From contig NZ_WHOD01000109.1 in assembly GCF_013141765.1 (NCBI RefSeq), positions 1-64,000 on the forward strand: a stretch of DNA of 64,000 bases, given 5' to 3'. Below the pieces are notes generated by a model that was not told where the DNA came from, searched no databases, and saw nothing but the letters and a program-made list of their open reading frames with translations. This document shows positions 24,749-33,545 of this stretch, in pieces. The position numbers and the translations under genes are program-made. Origin of the DNA: Paenibacillus foliorum (GTDB lineage Bacteria; Bacillota; Bacilli; Paenibacillales; NBRC-103111). Position 1 is the first letter of the stretch. Each line of letters starts with the position of its first letter.

Positions 24749-25780
24749 CTATTTCGCTTCGCAGTCGATCATAACGTGAATGGTATCTCCTTTATGCTCA
24801 TTCCTCAATTGGAATGCTCGTGCAACCTCTGCTAGAGGAACAACATGAGTTATCATTTCCTCTGTGTTGACTAGTCCGTCCAGAACAAGACGCAGACCTT
24901 CATCGAAGAAACGTCGATTATCGATGTCACGTTTAGGCTCCGTAGACAAAATATCCAGCCTTTTTTTATGAACCTTGAAGAAATCAACCGGTTTGTGGCA
25001 GGTGCCGATGCAGCCGTACATAACTATACGCCCGTTTTGAGCCGCAGCGTTAATGGCATCCACCATTCCCGCTCCTTCCAGCAAGCAAGGAATAACTACG
25101 TCAAAGCCATCAGGGAAATCGGCTCCGACAATATCCATTGTATTTGCATGCTCATTAGGAAGTTTATAAGTATGGGTAGCTCCATATTTCCGGGCTAGTG
25201 CCAGCTTTTCATCAAACAGGTCTGTAACAATTAAATTTCTCGGACTGAACATATTTACCACTTGGGTCATCACTAAACCGCTGACGCCCTGCCCTGTGAT
25301 TAATACATTCTTATTGGGAGATATATCGCCCAATTCGGCTGCATGGATGATTCCGGGAAGCACCTCAATTAACGAGCCTTCGATTAATGGAAGGTCTTTA
25401 GGCAGTACCTTCAGTGAGAAGGGAGTGCAGCACACATATTCTGCAAATGCACCCCATACATACCTCAGTGCTACATGATCGCCTTCCTTGACACCAATCA
25501 CGTTAGGTCCGATTTTATCGATGACTCCGGCTACTTCATGTCCAAGTCTGGTTGGGTACGAAATAAATTCAGGCTCGCGTGCGCCTCGGAACACTTCAAC
25601 ATCACTGCCGCAAATGCCGACCCACTTAACCTTGACGCGTACCTCTCCATCCTTGGGCTCAGGAATCAAAGCCCTTCTGACACTAATCTCTCCAATTGCA
25701 TCCATAACAGCACACATCTGCGTACCGGGACCCTCGTAGTCCACCAATTCCATAGGCGGTACTGACATTTTTCTTACCAT
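24749..25780 (-). CDS. Zinc-dependent medium-chain alcohol/polyol dehydrogenase
   Basis: 343 residues, MDR superfamily. Catalytic zinc ligands are in WVGICGSDVEVFRG (Cys) and RLGHEVAGVIDKIG (His-Glu). The Rossmann motif is VLITGQGVSGLV. The structural-zinc lobe with four Cys, usual near residue 95-110, is absent (the segment reads HVALRYVWGAFAEYVCC), so only the catalytic zinc is expected. ATG 25780 has GGAAGGAG about 10 nt upstream and is preferred to the start at 25810. It is the last gene of the eight-gene operon and probably oxidises a sugar alcohol or hydroxy acid of that pathway. Confidence 0.88.
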   Translation of the reverse strand: MVRKMSVPPMELVDYEGPGTQMCAVMDAIGEISVRRALIPEPKDGEVRVKVKWVGICGSDVEVFRGAREPEFISYPTRLGHEVAGVIDKIGPNVIGVKEGDHVALRYVWGAFAEYVCCTPFSLKVLPKDLPLIEGSLIEVLPGIIHAAELGDISPNKNVLITGQGVSGLVMTQVVNMFSPRNLIVTDLFDEKLALARKYGATHTYKLPNEHANTMDIVGADFPDGFDVVIPCLLEGAGMVDAINAAAQNGRIVMYGCIGTCHKPVDFFKVHKKRLDILSTEPKRDIDNRRFFDEGLRLVLDGLVNTEEMITHVVPLAEVARAFQLRNEHKGDTIHVMIDCEAK

Positions 25781-25840
25781 ATGTTCAAATCTCCTTCCAC
25801 TTAGCTCCAAAGCTGCGTTATTTATCCGTATCCGGAATTT

Positions 25841-26833
25841 CTATGCCATAACTTCCCACATTCTCTCGCTGACTTCATAGGTTGTCTTTTCTTCATTTAA
25901 GCCCCGTATAATGTCCTTCACCACTTCCTCCATCAACGAAAGATGGCCTTGTACCGATGCTCCGGCAACATGCGGGGTGATGAGTACATTCGGCAAGGAA
26001 CGAATCGGGCTGTCCGCTACAAGCGGCTCTTTCTCGAACACGTCGAGCGCTGCGAAGAAACGTCCGCTGTTAAGCTCGTCCATAAAGGCTTGCTCATCCA
26101 CAACAGGACCGCGTGAAGAATTGATAAAAACAGCGCCATTAGGAATGAGCGCCAACAATTCACGGGTTAGCATTCTTTCCGTAGCGGGAAGCTTAGGTGC
26201 ATGTACCGAAATAATGGGACAGCTCATAACTTCCTCTAGGGATGCTCTCGTAACGTTCAATGCAGCTGCCGCTTCCTCGGACAAATACGGATCGTAAACA
26301 AGTACGTTGACTTGAAACGGCGCTAACAGTTTGATGAAAGCCCGGGCTGTGGAGCTAGCGGAAATGATACCGATTGTGCTGCCGGTAAGCTCTCTGCCTT
26401 TAAGACCAAGCTCTCTCCATTGGCCTGCCCGCAATGAGGCATCCAGAGTAGGCAGATGGCGAAGGGATGCAAGCAGTGCCGCAAGGCAGTATTCTCCCAC
26501 GCTTAACGCGATACGGGGAGCCGCAGAGAATACCCTAACACCACGTGAAAAGATTTGCTTAGGAACTAAATTCTTCACCGTTCCGGCCGCATGGCCTATT
26601 GAATGAAGCTTGACCGCTTTCTCCAATGCTTCTTCGCTAAGACTAGGAGAACCCCAGCTCGTAATAATCACTTCGGCGTCACTAACCATTTCGGCCAGCT
26701 CTTCCTTCGTGTAATCCTTGCCCGTTTCATTCCAGGATACATCGAAATGTTCATTCAAGAGTGTCCGACATTTGTCGGAACAGACCTCTTTCAAACGTGA
26801 TTCCGGTGAGAGCACCAATGCTTTCTTCTTCAT
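25841..26833 (-). CDS. D-isomer-specific 2-hydroxyacid dehydrogenase family protein
   Basis: 330 residues. The catalytic Arg/Glu/His set is present: FINSSRGPVVDE (Arg), LDVFEKEPL (Glu) and ITPHVAGAS (His). The NAD-binding loop is unusual, because where relatives have GxGxxG this protein reads GSTIGIISASSTARAF, so cofactor binding may differ. GGAGGAAC lies before ATG 26833; an upstream extension to 26950 overlaps the previous gene's end and has no ribosome site. In the operon it may reduce or oxidise a 2-keto/2-hydroxy acid produced by the isomerases. The altered glycine loop argues for checking activity. Confidence 0.87.
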   Translation of the reverse strand: MKKKALVLSPESRLKEVCSDKCRTLLNEHFDVSWNETGKDYTKEELAEMVSDAEVIITSWGSPSLSEEALEKAVKLHSIGHAAGTVKNLVPKQIFSRGVRVFSAAPRIALSVGEYCLAALLASLRHLPTLDASLRAGQWRELGLKGRELTGSTIGIISASSTARAFIKLLAPFQVNVLVYDPYLSEEAAAALNVTRASLEEVMSCPIISVHAPKLPATERMLTRELLALIPNGAVFINSSRGPVVDEQAFMDELNSGRFFAALDVFEKEPLVADSPIRSLPNVLITPHVAGASVQGHLSLMEEVVKDIIRGLNEEKTTYEVSERMWEVMA

Positions 26834-26901
26834 GGGTATAGTTCCTCCTAAGAGTTTCGTTTTAGTGAAACTGACTTGGTAAGCATTTGTTAAAGCTATC
26901 T

Positions 26902-27936
26902 TTAAGACTGAATGGGCACAACCTGATGCGTTCGCATGGATTCGAAACAAGCGTCTATAACCTTCATCACGCGAATGATTTCTCGTCCCGAAGCAAGGGG
27001 CTCTCTTCCTTCACGGATAGCGTCCGCAAATTCTTCGAGCTGCCAAGTAAAATTAGAGTTTGTTCTGTCGCATTCATCCTGTTTTTCGCCATTCATCAAC
27101 AGCTCGTATTCATCCTTCAATTGCATCATGCCATTCGTGCCGATCAGGTAACGTTCGTAGATACTGTTCTGTGTTGACCATATCCGTTTGCCTGTTAGTC
27201 CTTCTTCATCAGTCGGGCGTGCTCCTGCATTGAATGACATGAGAACGTTAGCCATTTGACCCTCGCCAAAATTAAGCGAGATGGCGACCTCATCCTCTCC
27301 ACTCCAATTAGGATTGTTGGAATGTCCTTGCGCATAAACCGAAAGCGGCATTTTATCGTATGCCCACACGATATAGTCCAAAATATGGCTGCCCCACAGC
27401 GGAATGATAAATCCGCCGATTTTGGATTCGTCCTTCCACCAATCGGTCGCAGGCTTATCCATATGTGCAAGCAGCAGCGCATTAATATTGATCAGCCCGC
27501 CGATTTCATTCGCTCTGACCCGCTTGATGGACTCCATTACAGGGCTAAAGAAACGACGGCTCTGGCCGATCATTAATGTGGCGCCGTTCTCCTCGGAAGC
27601 TAACGCCATTTCTTCAGCTTCCTGAACATTCATCGCCATAGGCTTTTCTACCAATACATGCTTACCAGCACGAAGTACCTTATTCGAATATTCCGCGTGA
27701 ATATCATGCGGCAGTAGCAGCAGGAAAGCATCGATGTCCGGATCGTTGACCGCGTCATCATAGGATGTGTAAGTTTTTACGCCTTCCCACTGTTCAGCCT
27801 CTTGCCGCAGCTTATCTTCATCTCGGGTTACCAGTGCAACCAATTCAACTTTATGTGCCAACTCCCGTACTGCCGGAAGATGAGACTTTGATACGCGTCC
27901 CAATCCGACAACGGCCAATCGCAATTTTTGCAGCAT
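26902..27936 (-). CDS. Gfo/Idh/MocA-family oxidoreductase
   Basis: 344 residues. It begins LRLAVVGLGRVSKSHLPAV (GxGxxxxxH version of the nucleotide loop), has HVLVEKPMAMNVQEAEEMA (EKP motif, about 95), and a C-terminal catalytic half with KIGGFIIPLWGSHILDYIVW. It is a second, divergent copy of the family seen at 11686. GAAGGAG lies about 12 nt upstream of the ATG. It is only 25 nt from the end of the solute-binding protein gene, so it is in the operon. It likely oxidises the imported sugar or cyclitol with NAD(P). Confidence 0.9.
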   Translation of the reverse strand: MLQKLRLAVVGLGRVSKSHLPAVRELAHKVELVALVTRDEDKLRQEAEQWEGVKTYTSYDDAVNDPDIDAFLLLLPHDIHAEYSNKVLRAGKHVLVEKPMAMNVQEAEEMALASEENGATLMIGQSRRFFSPVMESIKRVRANEIGGLININALLLAHMDKPATDWWKDESKIGGFIIPLWGSHILDYIVWAYDKMPLSVYAQGHSNNPNWSGEDEVAISLNFGEGQMANVLMSFNAGARPTDEEGLTGKRIWSTQNSIYERYLIGTNGMMQLKDEYELLMNGEKQDECDRTNSNFTWQLEEFADAIREGREPLASGREIIRVMKVIDACFESMRTHQVVPIQS

Positions 27937-27961
27937 GGGCCTCTCGACTCCTTCTCTCTAT

Positions 27962-29497
27962 TTATTTAATGCTTTTTTTATCCTGATAAGCCTTGTTAAA
28001 TTCATCGATCATCTTCATGTAATTGGCATCTGCTTTGTAGGACTTAACCATAGCATCCCATGACTCGATCGGTTCTTTACCCATCATGACTTTAACTTTC
28101 ATATCGTCCATTTTCTTCTTGAAATCCGGTCCTAATTTCAAATCAATATCAGACAACAGACCGATCGATACATCAGGCACTCCATATTTGCCACGTTCAT
28201 CAACGATTTTCTTGTTGCGTTCGAACATTGCCTTCGGCATTCCAACACGATATGCCCACAGGTACGGATCATATCTTTCGAAAATTTTACCGAACGAGCT
28301 TTGCGATACACTCTCTTTGATTGCTTGTTCTGTCGCTGTTTTAAAGCCATCTACCACCTTGAAATGGATGTCCTTAAGACCGTAGCAGGCCAATTCAAAG
28401 CCTTCCTCGGATGCGCCGTAATCCATCAGAGCCAGGATTTTCTTCATTTTGGCTTCAGGGACCTTTTTCGGAATCAAGTAAAGTCCGGCAAATCCGCTCC
28501 CTGTGTGAACCATTTTACCAGCAGGGCTTTGAAGAAAAGTCATGGCTACGAAATCGGCTTTCGGATCAAGCTTCTGTGCACCTTCTGTAGCACGGTATAC
28601 GCCTTCTGTCGTATCCATTTGGACGCCGACTTTACCGGCTTTTGCCATATTTTCATAGTCTGTAGTTTTCATAATGGTGAAATCTTCAGGCAATATTTTA
28701 TCCTTGTACATTTTATTCAGATAAATAAGCCCGTCTCTTGTTCCTTGCTCCAAATCAGTGTCAACCAGCTTACCGCTTACGTCTTTCCACTTACCGTTAC
28801 TATTGTTGAAAATATCGATAACTTTTTCCCAGTTCTTGCCGTTATATCCGTACGTGTCAGCCTTGCCGTTCTTGTCTGGGTCTTTTTCAACAAATGCCTT
28901 CATAGCGATATAGAATTCATCCATCGTTTGCGGCATCTTCAGTCCTACGTTATCCAACCAATCTTGGCGGATATTGAAAAAGCTGCTTCCATGAAGCGGG
29001 CGTACGGAGGGCAGGATGAATTGCTTGCCATCCACTTTTACGCTGTCCATAATTTCTTTCGGATAAGCCGCTAAGTTCTTATAGTCCTTCAAATAAGGAG
29101 TCAAATCCCAGAAAGCGCCTTGTTTAATCATAGTAATGGCTTGAGTTTGTTTCATATCCTTGATCTTCATCAGGTCAGGAAGGTCACCCGATGCCAACAT
29201 AACATTCTGCTTCTCTTCCCAAGCGTTAGGAGATGCCCAGGTAATATTCAGTTTGGTATTCGTGCGTTTCTCGAATTCCTTCGTAACCGGATTGTCAGCC
29301 GCCGGGGGCTCGGGAGTACTGAACTCTGTGAAGATACTGATTTCTGTCGGTTTTTCATCTTTTACAGCACCTGCTGCACCTTTATCTGTTCCTGGTGCTG
29401 CGCCGCCTGAGCAAGCTGACAAGATCGATGCTACCATAATGAATGAGAGTGATGCTGGCACCGCTTTACGTTTAATGAACTTCTCTTTTTCTTTCAT
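27962..29497 (-). CDS. Lipoprotein solute-binding protein of a carbohydrate ABC importer
   Basis: 511 residues. A lipoprotein signal (basic start, hydrophobic core, ILSAC lipobox) puts the lipidated Cys at 29. The mature part is a family-1 (LipO/YtcQ-type) binding protein, with PEPPAADNPVTKEFEKRTNTKLNITW and a GAFWDLTPYLKDY segment. It is anchored outside the membrane and delivers oligo- or monosaccharide to the two permeases encoded directly upstream. AGGAGGG precedes the ATG. Size and order (permease-permease-SBP) match the LplB-YtcP-LipO group widespread in Paenibacillus; no ATPase gene is in the cluster. Confidence 0.92.
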   Translation of the reverse strand: MKEKEKFIKRKAVPASLSFIMVASILSACSGGAAPGTDKGAAGAVKDEKPTEISIFTEFSTPEPPAADNPVTKEFEKRTNTKLNITWASPNAWEEKQNVMLASGDLPDLMKIKDMKQTQAITMIKQGAFWDLTPYLKDYKNLAAYPKEIMDSVKVDGKQFILPSVRPLHGSSFFNIRQDWLDNVGLKMPQTMDEFYIAMKAFVEKDPDKNGKADTYGYNGKNWEKVIDIFNNSNGKWKDVSGKLVDTDLEQGTRDGLIYLNKMYKDKILPEDFTIMKTTDYENMAKAGKVGVQMDTTEGVYRATEGAQKLDPKADFVAMTFLQSPAGKMVHTGSGFAGLYLIPKKVPEAKMKKILALMDYGASEEGFELACYGLKDIHFKVVDGFKTATEQAIKESVSQSSFGKIFERYDPYLWAYRVGMPKAMFERNKKIVDERGKYGVPDVSIGLLSDIDLKLGPDFKKKMDDMKVKVMMGKEPIESWDAMVKSYKADANYMKMIDEFNKAYQDKKSIK

Positions 29498-29527
29498 ACT
29501 AACCCTCCTAATTCATTTTTAAAAAGA

Positions 29528-30409
29528 TTATCCTTTCACCGAACCGAGCATTACACCTTTGGCAAAATGCTTTTGCAGGAACGGATAAACACATAGGATT
29601 GGAATCGTCGCAATTACGACAGCAGCCATTTTTAAAGTTTCGGTAGGGATATTTTGTCCAGCCATCATCTCTGCTGCAGCCGATCCCCCTGCTTGGGTCG
29701 AGGAGTCGATCAGCATATTGCGCAGCACGAGCTGAAGAGGCCATTTAGCATGATCATTGATGTATAATACCGCACTAAAGAAAGTGTTCCAGTAAGCGAC
29801 TGCATAAAATAATCCGAATGCCGCCAATGCAGGAAGCGACAACGGAAGGACGATTCGGAAGAACACTCCGATATCGGTTGATCCGTCGATAACAGCGGAT
29901 TCCTCCAGCTCAACTGGAATGCTGTCAAAGAAACTCTTCATCAAGATGACATACCAGCCGCTTGTCAGCACTGGCAAAATCAATGACCAGATACTATTGA
30001 TCAGTCCCAAATCGCGAATCAGCAAGTAAGGCGGAATCAAACCCGGACTAAACAAAAGCGTAATAAGAATTAGCAGCATGATGATTCTTCTGCCTTGCAA
30101 TCGCTTACGAGACAAGCCGTATGCGAGTGCAGCTGTAACTACCAAGCTTAACGCCGTTCCGAGGGTAGCTAGAATTCCGCTGATCATGGTGGCGTTTCGG
30201 AAGGCCGATGTAGACAACAAGTATCTGTAAGAATCCAAAGTCCATTTTTGTGGAAATAAGATATATCCTTGCTTCCTGATATACTCTGCCGGGTCCGTAA
30301 AAGATACAACAAATACATAATACAGTGGATAAAGCGTAATGATCGCTACGATGCCCAGCACAATTATATTAGCTGTATCAAATATTCGGTCCCCTATGCT
30401 TCGTTTCAT
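29528..30409 (-). CDS. Carbohydrate ABC importer permease (YtcP type)
   Basis: 293 residues, six predicted membrane helices. The cytoplasmic EAA loop reads ELEESAVIDGSTDIGVFFRIVLPLSLPALAAFGLFY, the docking site for the ATPase. The N-terminus GDRIFDTANIIVLGIVAIITLYPLYYVFVVSFTDP is typical of YtcP. GAGG lies 8 nt before ATG 30409; the in-frame GTG nine bases earlier overlaps the ribosome site. It works as a heterodimer with the permease encoded 31 nt upstream. Confidence 0.92.
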   Translation of the reverse strand: MKRSIGDRIFDTANIIVLGIVAIITLYPLYYVFVVSFTDPAEYIRKQGYILFPQKWTLDSYRYLLSTSAFRNATMISGILATLGTALSLVVTAALAYGLSRKRLQGRRIIMLLILITLLFSPGLIPPYLLIRDLGLINSIWSLILPVLTSGWYVILMKSFFDSIPVELEESAVIDGSTDIGVFFRIVLPLSLPALAAFGLFYAVAYWNTFFSAVLYINDHAKWPLQLVLRNMLIDSSTQAGGSAAAEMMAGQNIPTETLKMAAVVIATIPILCVYPFLQKHFAKGVMLGSVKG

Positions 30410-30439
30410 TATCCTCACCTCGTTACCGATATTTAGCGA

Positions 30440-31405
30440 TTAATACACGCCTTCTTCACCAAAGCGTTTGGACAGCTTATTGGCTGCAACAACCAATATT
30501 AATCCGACTACTGATTTGAACAAACCAACGGCTGTACTAAAGCTGAATTGCCCCTGCTGAATACCCAGGCGATAAACGTAGGTTTCAAACACATCTGCGA
30601 CATTGGACACGGCTCCATTCATCATCAAGAACACCTGCTCAAACCCAACATCCATAATATGACCCAGCTTCAAAATGAGCAATACGATAATGACACTTCG
30701 GATCGCGGGCAGCGTTACATGCCAGGCTTGCCGTAAGCGATTGGCACCATCCATTTTTGCCGCTTCATACTGCTGAGGATCGACCCCGGCGATGGCTGCA
30801 AGGAAAATGATTGTTCCCCATCCGGCTTCCTTCCATACATTCTGTATAGTAAGTAGAGCCCAGAAATTGTTCTCATTCGTCAAAAAATCATATTTGGCAA
30901 ACCCAAGACTGACCAGCATCTTATTCACAATCCCAGACGACTGAGACAGCAGCAAAAAGGTAATTCCCGCGATAATAACCCATGAAAGAAAGTGAGGCAT
31001 ATACACGATCGACTGAATCCACTTTTTGTATATTTCATTGCGTAATTCGTTCAATAAAAGGGAGAGCACGATCGGTAGAGGGAAAAAGAACACCAAACTC
31101 AGCAAGCTGATAGCCATCGTATTTCTAAATAATAGGAAGAAGTCCGGGTTTGAAAAAAAACGCGTGAAATGCTCAAAACCCACCCAATTACTTTTCATTA
31201 CACCCATGTACGGCGAGTAGTCTTGAAAAGCAATGACGACTCCCCACATGGGAACATATTTGAATACTAGAAAAAACAATAGGCCGGGAGCAATCAATAA
31301 ATAAAGAAATTTGTCTCGTTTAAGTCCGTGCATCACATGCTTCCATCTGCTTTGCGGTGCGGTTTTTGCGAGACTGCCCAATTGCAATTCGCTTTGAACT
31401 GCCAT
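30440..31405 (-). CDS. Carbohydrate ABC importer permease (LplB type)
   Basis: 321 residues, six predicted membrane helices. The N-terminal LYLLIAPGLLFFLVFKYVPMWGVVIAFQDYSPYMG is the LplB hallmark, and the EAA loop is QYEAAKMDGANRLRQAWHVTLPAIR. GGGAGGTG precedes the ATG. It pairs with the YtcP-type permease and the lipoprotein encoded downstream. The energising ATPase is probably a shared MsmX-like protein encoded elsewhere, as known for these importers in Bacillus. Confidence 0.92.
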   Translation of the reverse strand: MAVQSELQLGSLAKTAPQSRWKHVMHGLKRDKFLYLLIAPGLLFFLVFKYVPMWGVVIAFQDYSPYMGVMKSNWVGFEHFTRFFSNPDFFLLFRNTMAISLLSLVFFFPLPIVLSLLLNELRNEIYKKWIQSIVYMPHFLSWVIIAGITFLLLSQSSGIVNKMLVSLGFAKYDFLTNENNFWALLTIQNVWKEAGWGTIIFLAAIAGVDPQQYEAAKMDGANRLRQAWHVTLPAIRSVIIVLLILKLGHIMDVGFEQVFLMMNGAVSNVADVFETYVYRLGIQQGQFSFSTAVGLFKSVVGLILVVAANKLSKRFGEEGVY

Positions 31406-31453
31406 GGTGCTGCACCTCCCTTTATAAAAGATCCATTGAAATGTGTAAGCTTA

Positions 31454-32251
31454 TTACTTAAATAACGACTTCGCGTAAGCCAGATCCTCAGCAATGTAGC
31501 GGTCCTTGTTATCCAGATCCGTGTATTCCGCTGTCAAGCATACTACACCGGAATAGTTTCTTTCTTTCACATAGCCAGCAATCCTTGGCCAATGCGCCAT
31601 ACCATGCCTTCCGGTAGTAAAATGGCGCTTCCACTCGGCTGTTTCAGCCTCAGGTCCATTACTGCGGATAAAAAATCCGTTTTTCAAGTTGACCATAGCA
31701 AGATGAGACCATACGATATCCAATCCGTATTCGGGCTGCTGTCCGGCAAAAGCATCATGTGCTGCGTCCCAAACCACACCCACATGCTCGGGGCTTAGAT
31801 CACTCATCAAGTTCATAATTCCATTGGAATCAATGATATAGTTCCCGTAATGCTGCTGAACGCCAACCTTCACGCCGTATCTCTCACAAAGTGGGATAAG
31901 CTGCTCCAGCTTACGCTTGGTCCGCTCTTCCGTAGCTTTATAGCCGTCCTGATCTATATTGACCATGATCCGTATCACCGGTACCCCAGCCTCCGCACAT
32001 GCGGCGAATACTGATTCATCGGTTGAAGCGGCAACGCTGTATATTTTGACCCCATGTTCATCTAGCTGCTTGGCGAATTCCGGCAAAGATTTTCCGACGG
32101 TTTCAGGCTCAACCTGAAATCCCGCACGGACGGGCAGCTCAACGCCATCAAATCCGATACCGCTTACAAAGCGGGCCAAGTCATGAGCTGACTTGTCTTT
32201 CCAATGCTTGACAAAGAGCGAATAAGAAACTTGCTTTTCCAGGTTCTTCAT
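31454..32251 (-). CDS. Sugar phosphate isomerase/epimerase-family TIM-barrel protein
   Basis: 265 residues, AP-endonuclease-2-like TIM barrel. Visible barrel features are GIGFDGVELPVR at the first strand, GVQQHYGNYI, GVVWDAAHDAFAG (metal Asp/His) and VCLTAEYTD (terminal Glu). Position and length fit IolE/IolI/3-keto-sugar isomerase relatives. GGGGAG lies 8 nt before the ATG. It lies between the other isomerase gene and the permeases. It shows little resemblance to the neighbouring isomerase at 32313, so the two likely catalyse different steps. Confidence 0.87.
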   Translation of the reverse strand: MKNLEKQVSYSLFVKHWKDKSAHDLARFVSGIGFDGVELPVRAGFQVEPETVGKSLPEFAKQLDEHGVKIYSVAASTDESVFAACAEAGVPVIRIMVNIDQDGYKATEERTKRKLEQLIPLCERYGVKVGVQQHYGNYIIDSNGIMNLMSDLSPEHVGVVWDAAHDAFAGQQPEYGLDIVWSHLAMVNLKNGFFIRSNGPEAETAEWKRHFTTGRHGMAHWPRIAGYVKERNYSGVVCLTAEYTDLDNKDRYIAEDLAYAKSLFK

Positions 32252-32312
32252 ACCAGCACTCCCCTATTGAACTTTTATATCTTCCTCGAAAGGCTTCGAT
32301 CAGAAGCTTTTC

Positions 32313-33251
32313 TTAAACGTTGACATTAGGCTTCACTGTACTAAGTAAGTGCTGCAAATCATTGTAGCATTGCTGCGCTAACGCCGTGTGTACAGGAAGA
32401 TCGGAGCCCGGCTTGCTTACACTTTCAATGGTGAGCAGTCCACTATACTCGATTTGTTCTAGCCCCCGGAATACCTCATACCAGTCAATACCTCCCTGAT
32501 TGATGAGACGGTGACAGTAGTAGCGTTCCTCATTGTTGTTCTTTTTTGCTATAACCCGATGGTATCTTCCGATGTGCGGTACATAATCACTGTACTCGAA
32601 AGCCCAAGGATATTGATCCCCTTTTAATTCCACGATATCTTTGATATGAACATTGTAGAGGTATGGCTTTAACCGCTTTATCGTTTGAATTCCATACTCT
32701 GTCGGCACTTGATATAAGTTGACTGGATCGAGTATCAATCCCACGTTGCTGCGTCCAACCGCTTCTACAAATGCGATGGATGAATCCTCATTGTCACACA
32801 GCGTCCCATGGTGCATTTCAATAACAGCCTTAATATTTCGTTCATTTGCCAGATCAGCACATTTTTGAAACCATTTCACAGCTCTTGCAAAATCCTCTTT
32901 AGAAACCTCGTCAGAATGCTGGAAGCCCGGATTCAGTCTCATCATGCCGCATCCAATTGTTGAAGCAAAGTTCAGATAACGCTCCCATTTTTGAAGCTCT
33001 GCCTCATTCTCCTCCTCAGTATTACAAGCAAACCCGCCTGCAAACAAAGAAAGATTAGTCGGTGTAAGTTTATAGCCATCAAGCAAGCCTTTAATTTGCT
33101 CTACCCGCTCCTGTGGAATGTGACCGTCCTTCAATTCTCCAACACCACGAATCTCAACACCTTCATAACCGATAGCGGCTGCATCCTTCAAAAAATGCTC
33201 AATTGTTGAGTCATCATACATATTTCCACCTAATACAATCGTTGCTTTCAT
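32313..33251 (-). CDS. Sugar phosphate isomerase/epimerase-family TIM-barrel protein, operon first gene
   Basis: 312 residues. TIM-barrel features are GYEGVEIRGVGEL, AVIEMHHGTLCDN (metal Glu and His), VGLILDPVNLYQV (Asp), LYNVHIKDIVEL (His) and LLTIESVSKPG (Glu). GGAGGGG lies before the ATG. A cre-like sequence sits 14 nt upstream of the start codon, and a ROK repressor gene is divergent. As first gene it marks the start of the eight-gene catabolic operon. The exact substrate is unknown; keto-sugar or inositol-type compounds are likely. Confidence 0.88.
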   Translation of the reverse strand: MKATIVLGGNMYDDSTIEHFLKDAAAIGYEGVEIRGVGELKDGHIPQERVEQIKGLLDGYKLTPTNLSLFAGGFACNTEEENEAELQKWERYLNFASTIGCGMMRLNPGFQHSDEVSKEDFARAVKWFQKCADLANERNIKAVIEMHHGTLCDNEDSSIAFVEAVGRSNVGLILDPVNLYQVPTEYGIQTIKRLKPYLYNVHIKDIVELKGDQYPWAFEYSDYVPHIGRYHRVIAKKNNNEERYYCHRLINQGGIDWYEVFRGLEQIEYSGLLTIESVSKPGSDLPVHTALAQQCYNDLQHLLSTVKPNVNV

Positions 33252-33264
33252 TCTATCCCCTCCG

Positions 33265-33278
33265 TAATAGCGCTTTCA
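33265..33278. promoter_or_regulatory. cre-like (CcpA) site before the catabolic operon
   Basis: On the minus strand TGAAAGCGCTATTA matches the cre consensus TGWAANCGNTNWCA at 13 of 14 positions. It lies 14 nt upstream of the ATG of the first operon gene, inside the expected leader, so CcpA binding would act as a roadblock and give glucose repression. Confidence 0.65.
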
Positions 33279-33545
33279 TTTCTATGAGGTTATCATAATG
33301 TAAATCAGGGACTTATGTCAATATATAAATTAAGTATTTAAAAAAATAAAGTTTTAAGTAAAAAAAGCAGTTTTATTTGTATATTAAACTTGATCTTTGT
33401 TTTGTTTTTTATTAAATTAGATATATTACTTATATAGAGTAGTGGCTGCCTGCTATTTGATTGAAGAAATCGAAATATTTACCATTCATCTTGAGTTTCA
33501 GGTATAATCGATTTAATTACAGAATGATATGCGACGGTGAAACTT

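Noticed and set aside
33300..33480. AT-rich region considered as a replication origin or phage attachment site
   Set aside because: It is just the divergent promoter region of the ROK repressor and sugar operon; no DnaA boxes, integrase or tRNA were seen.
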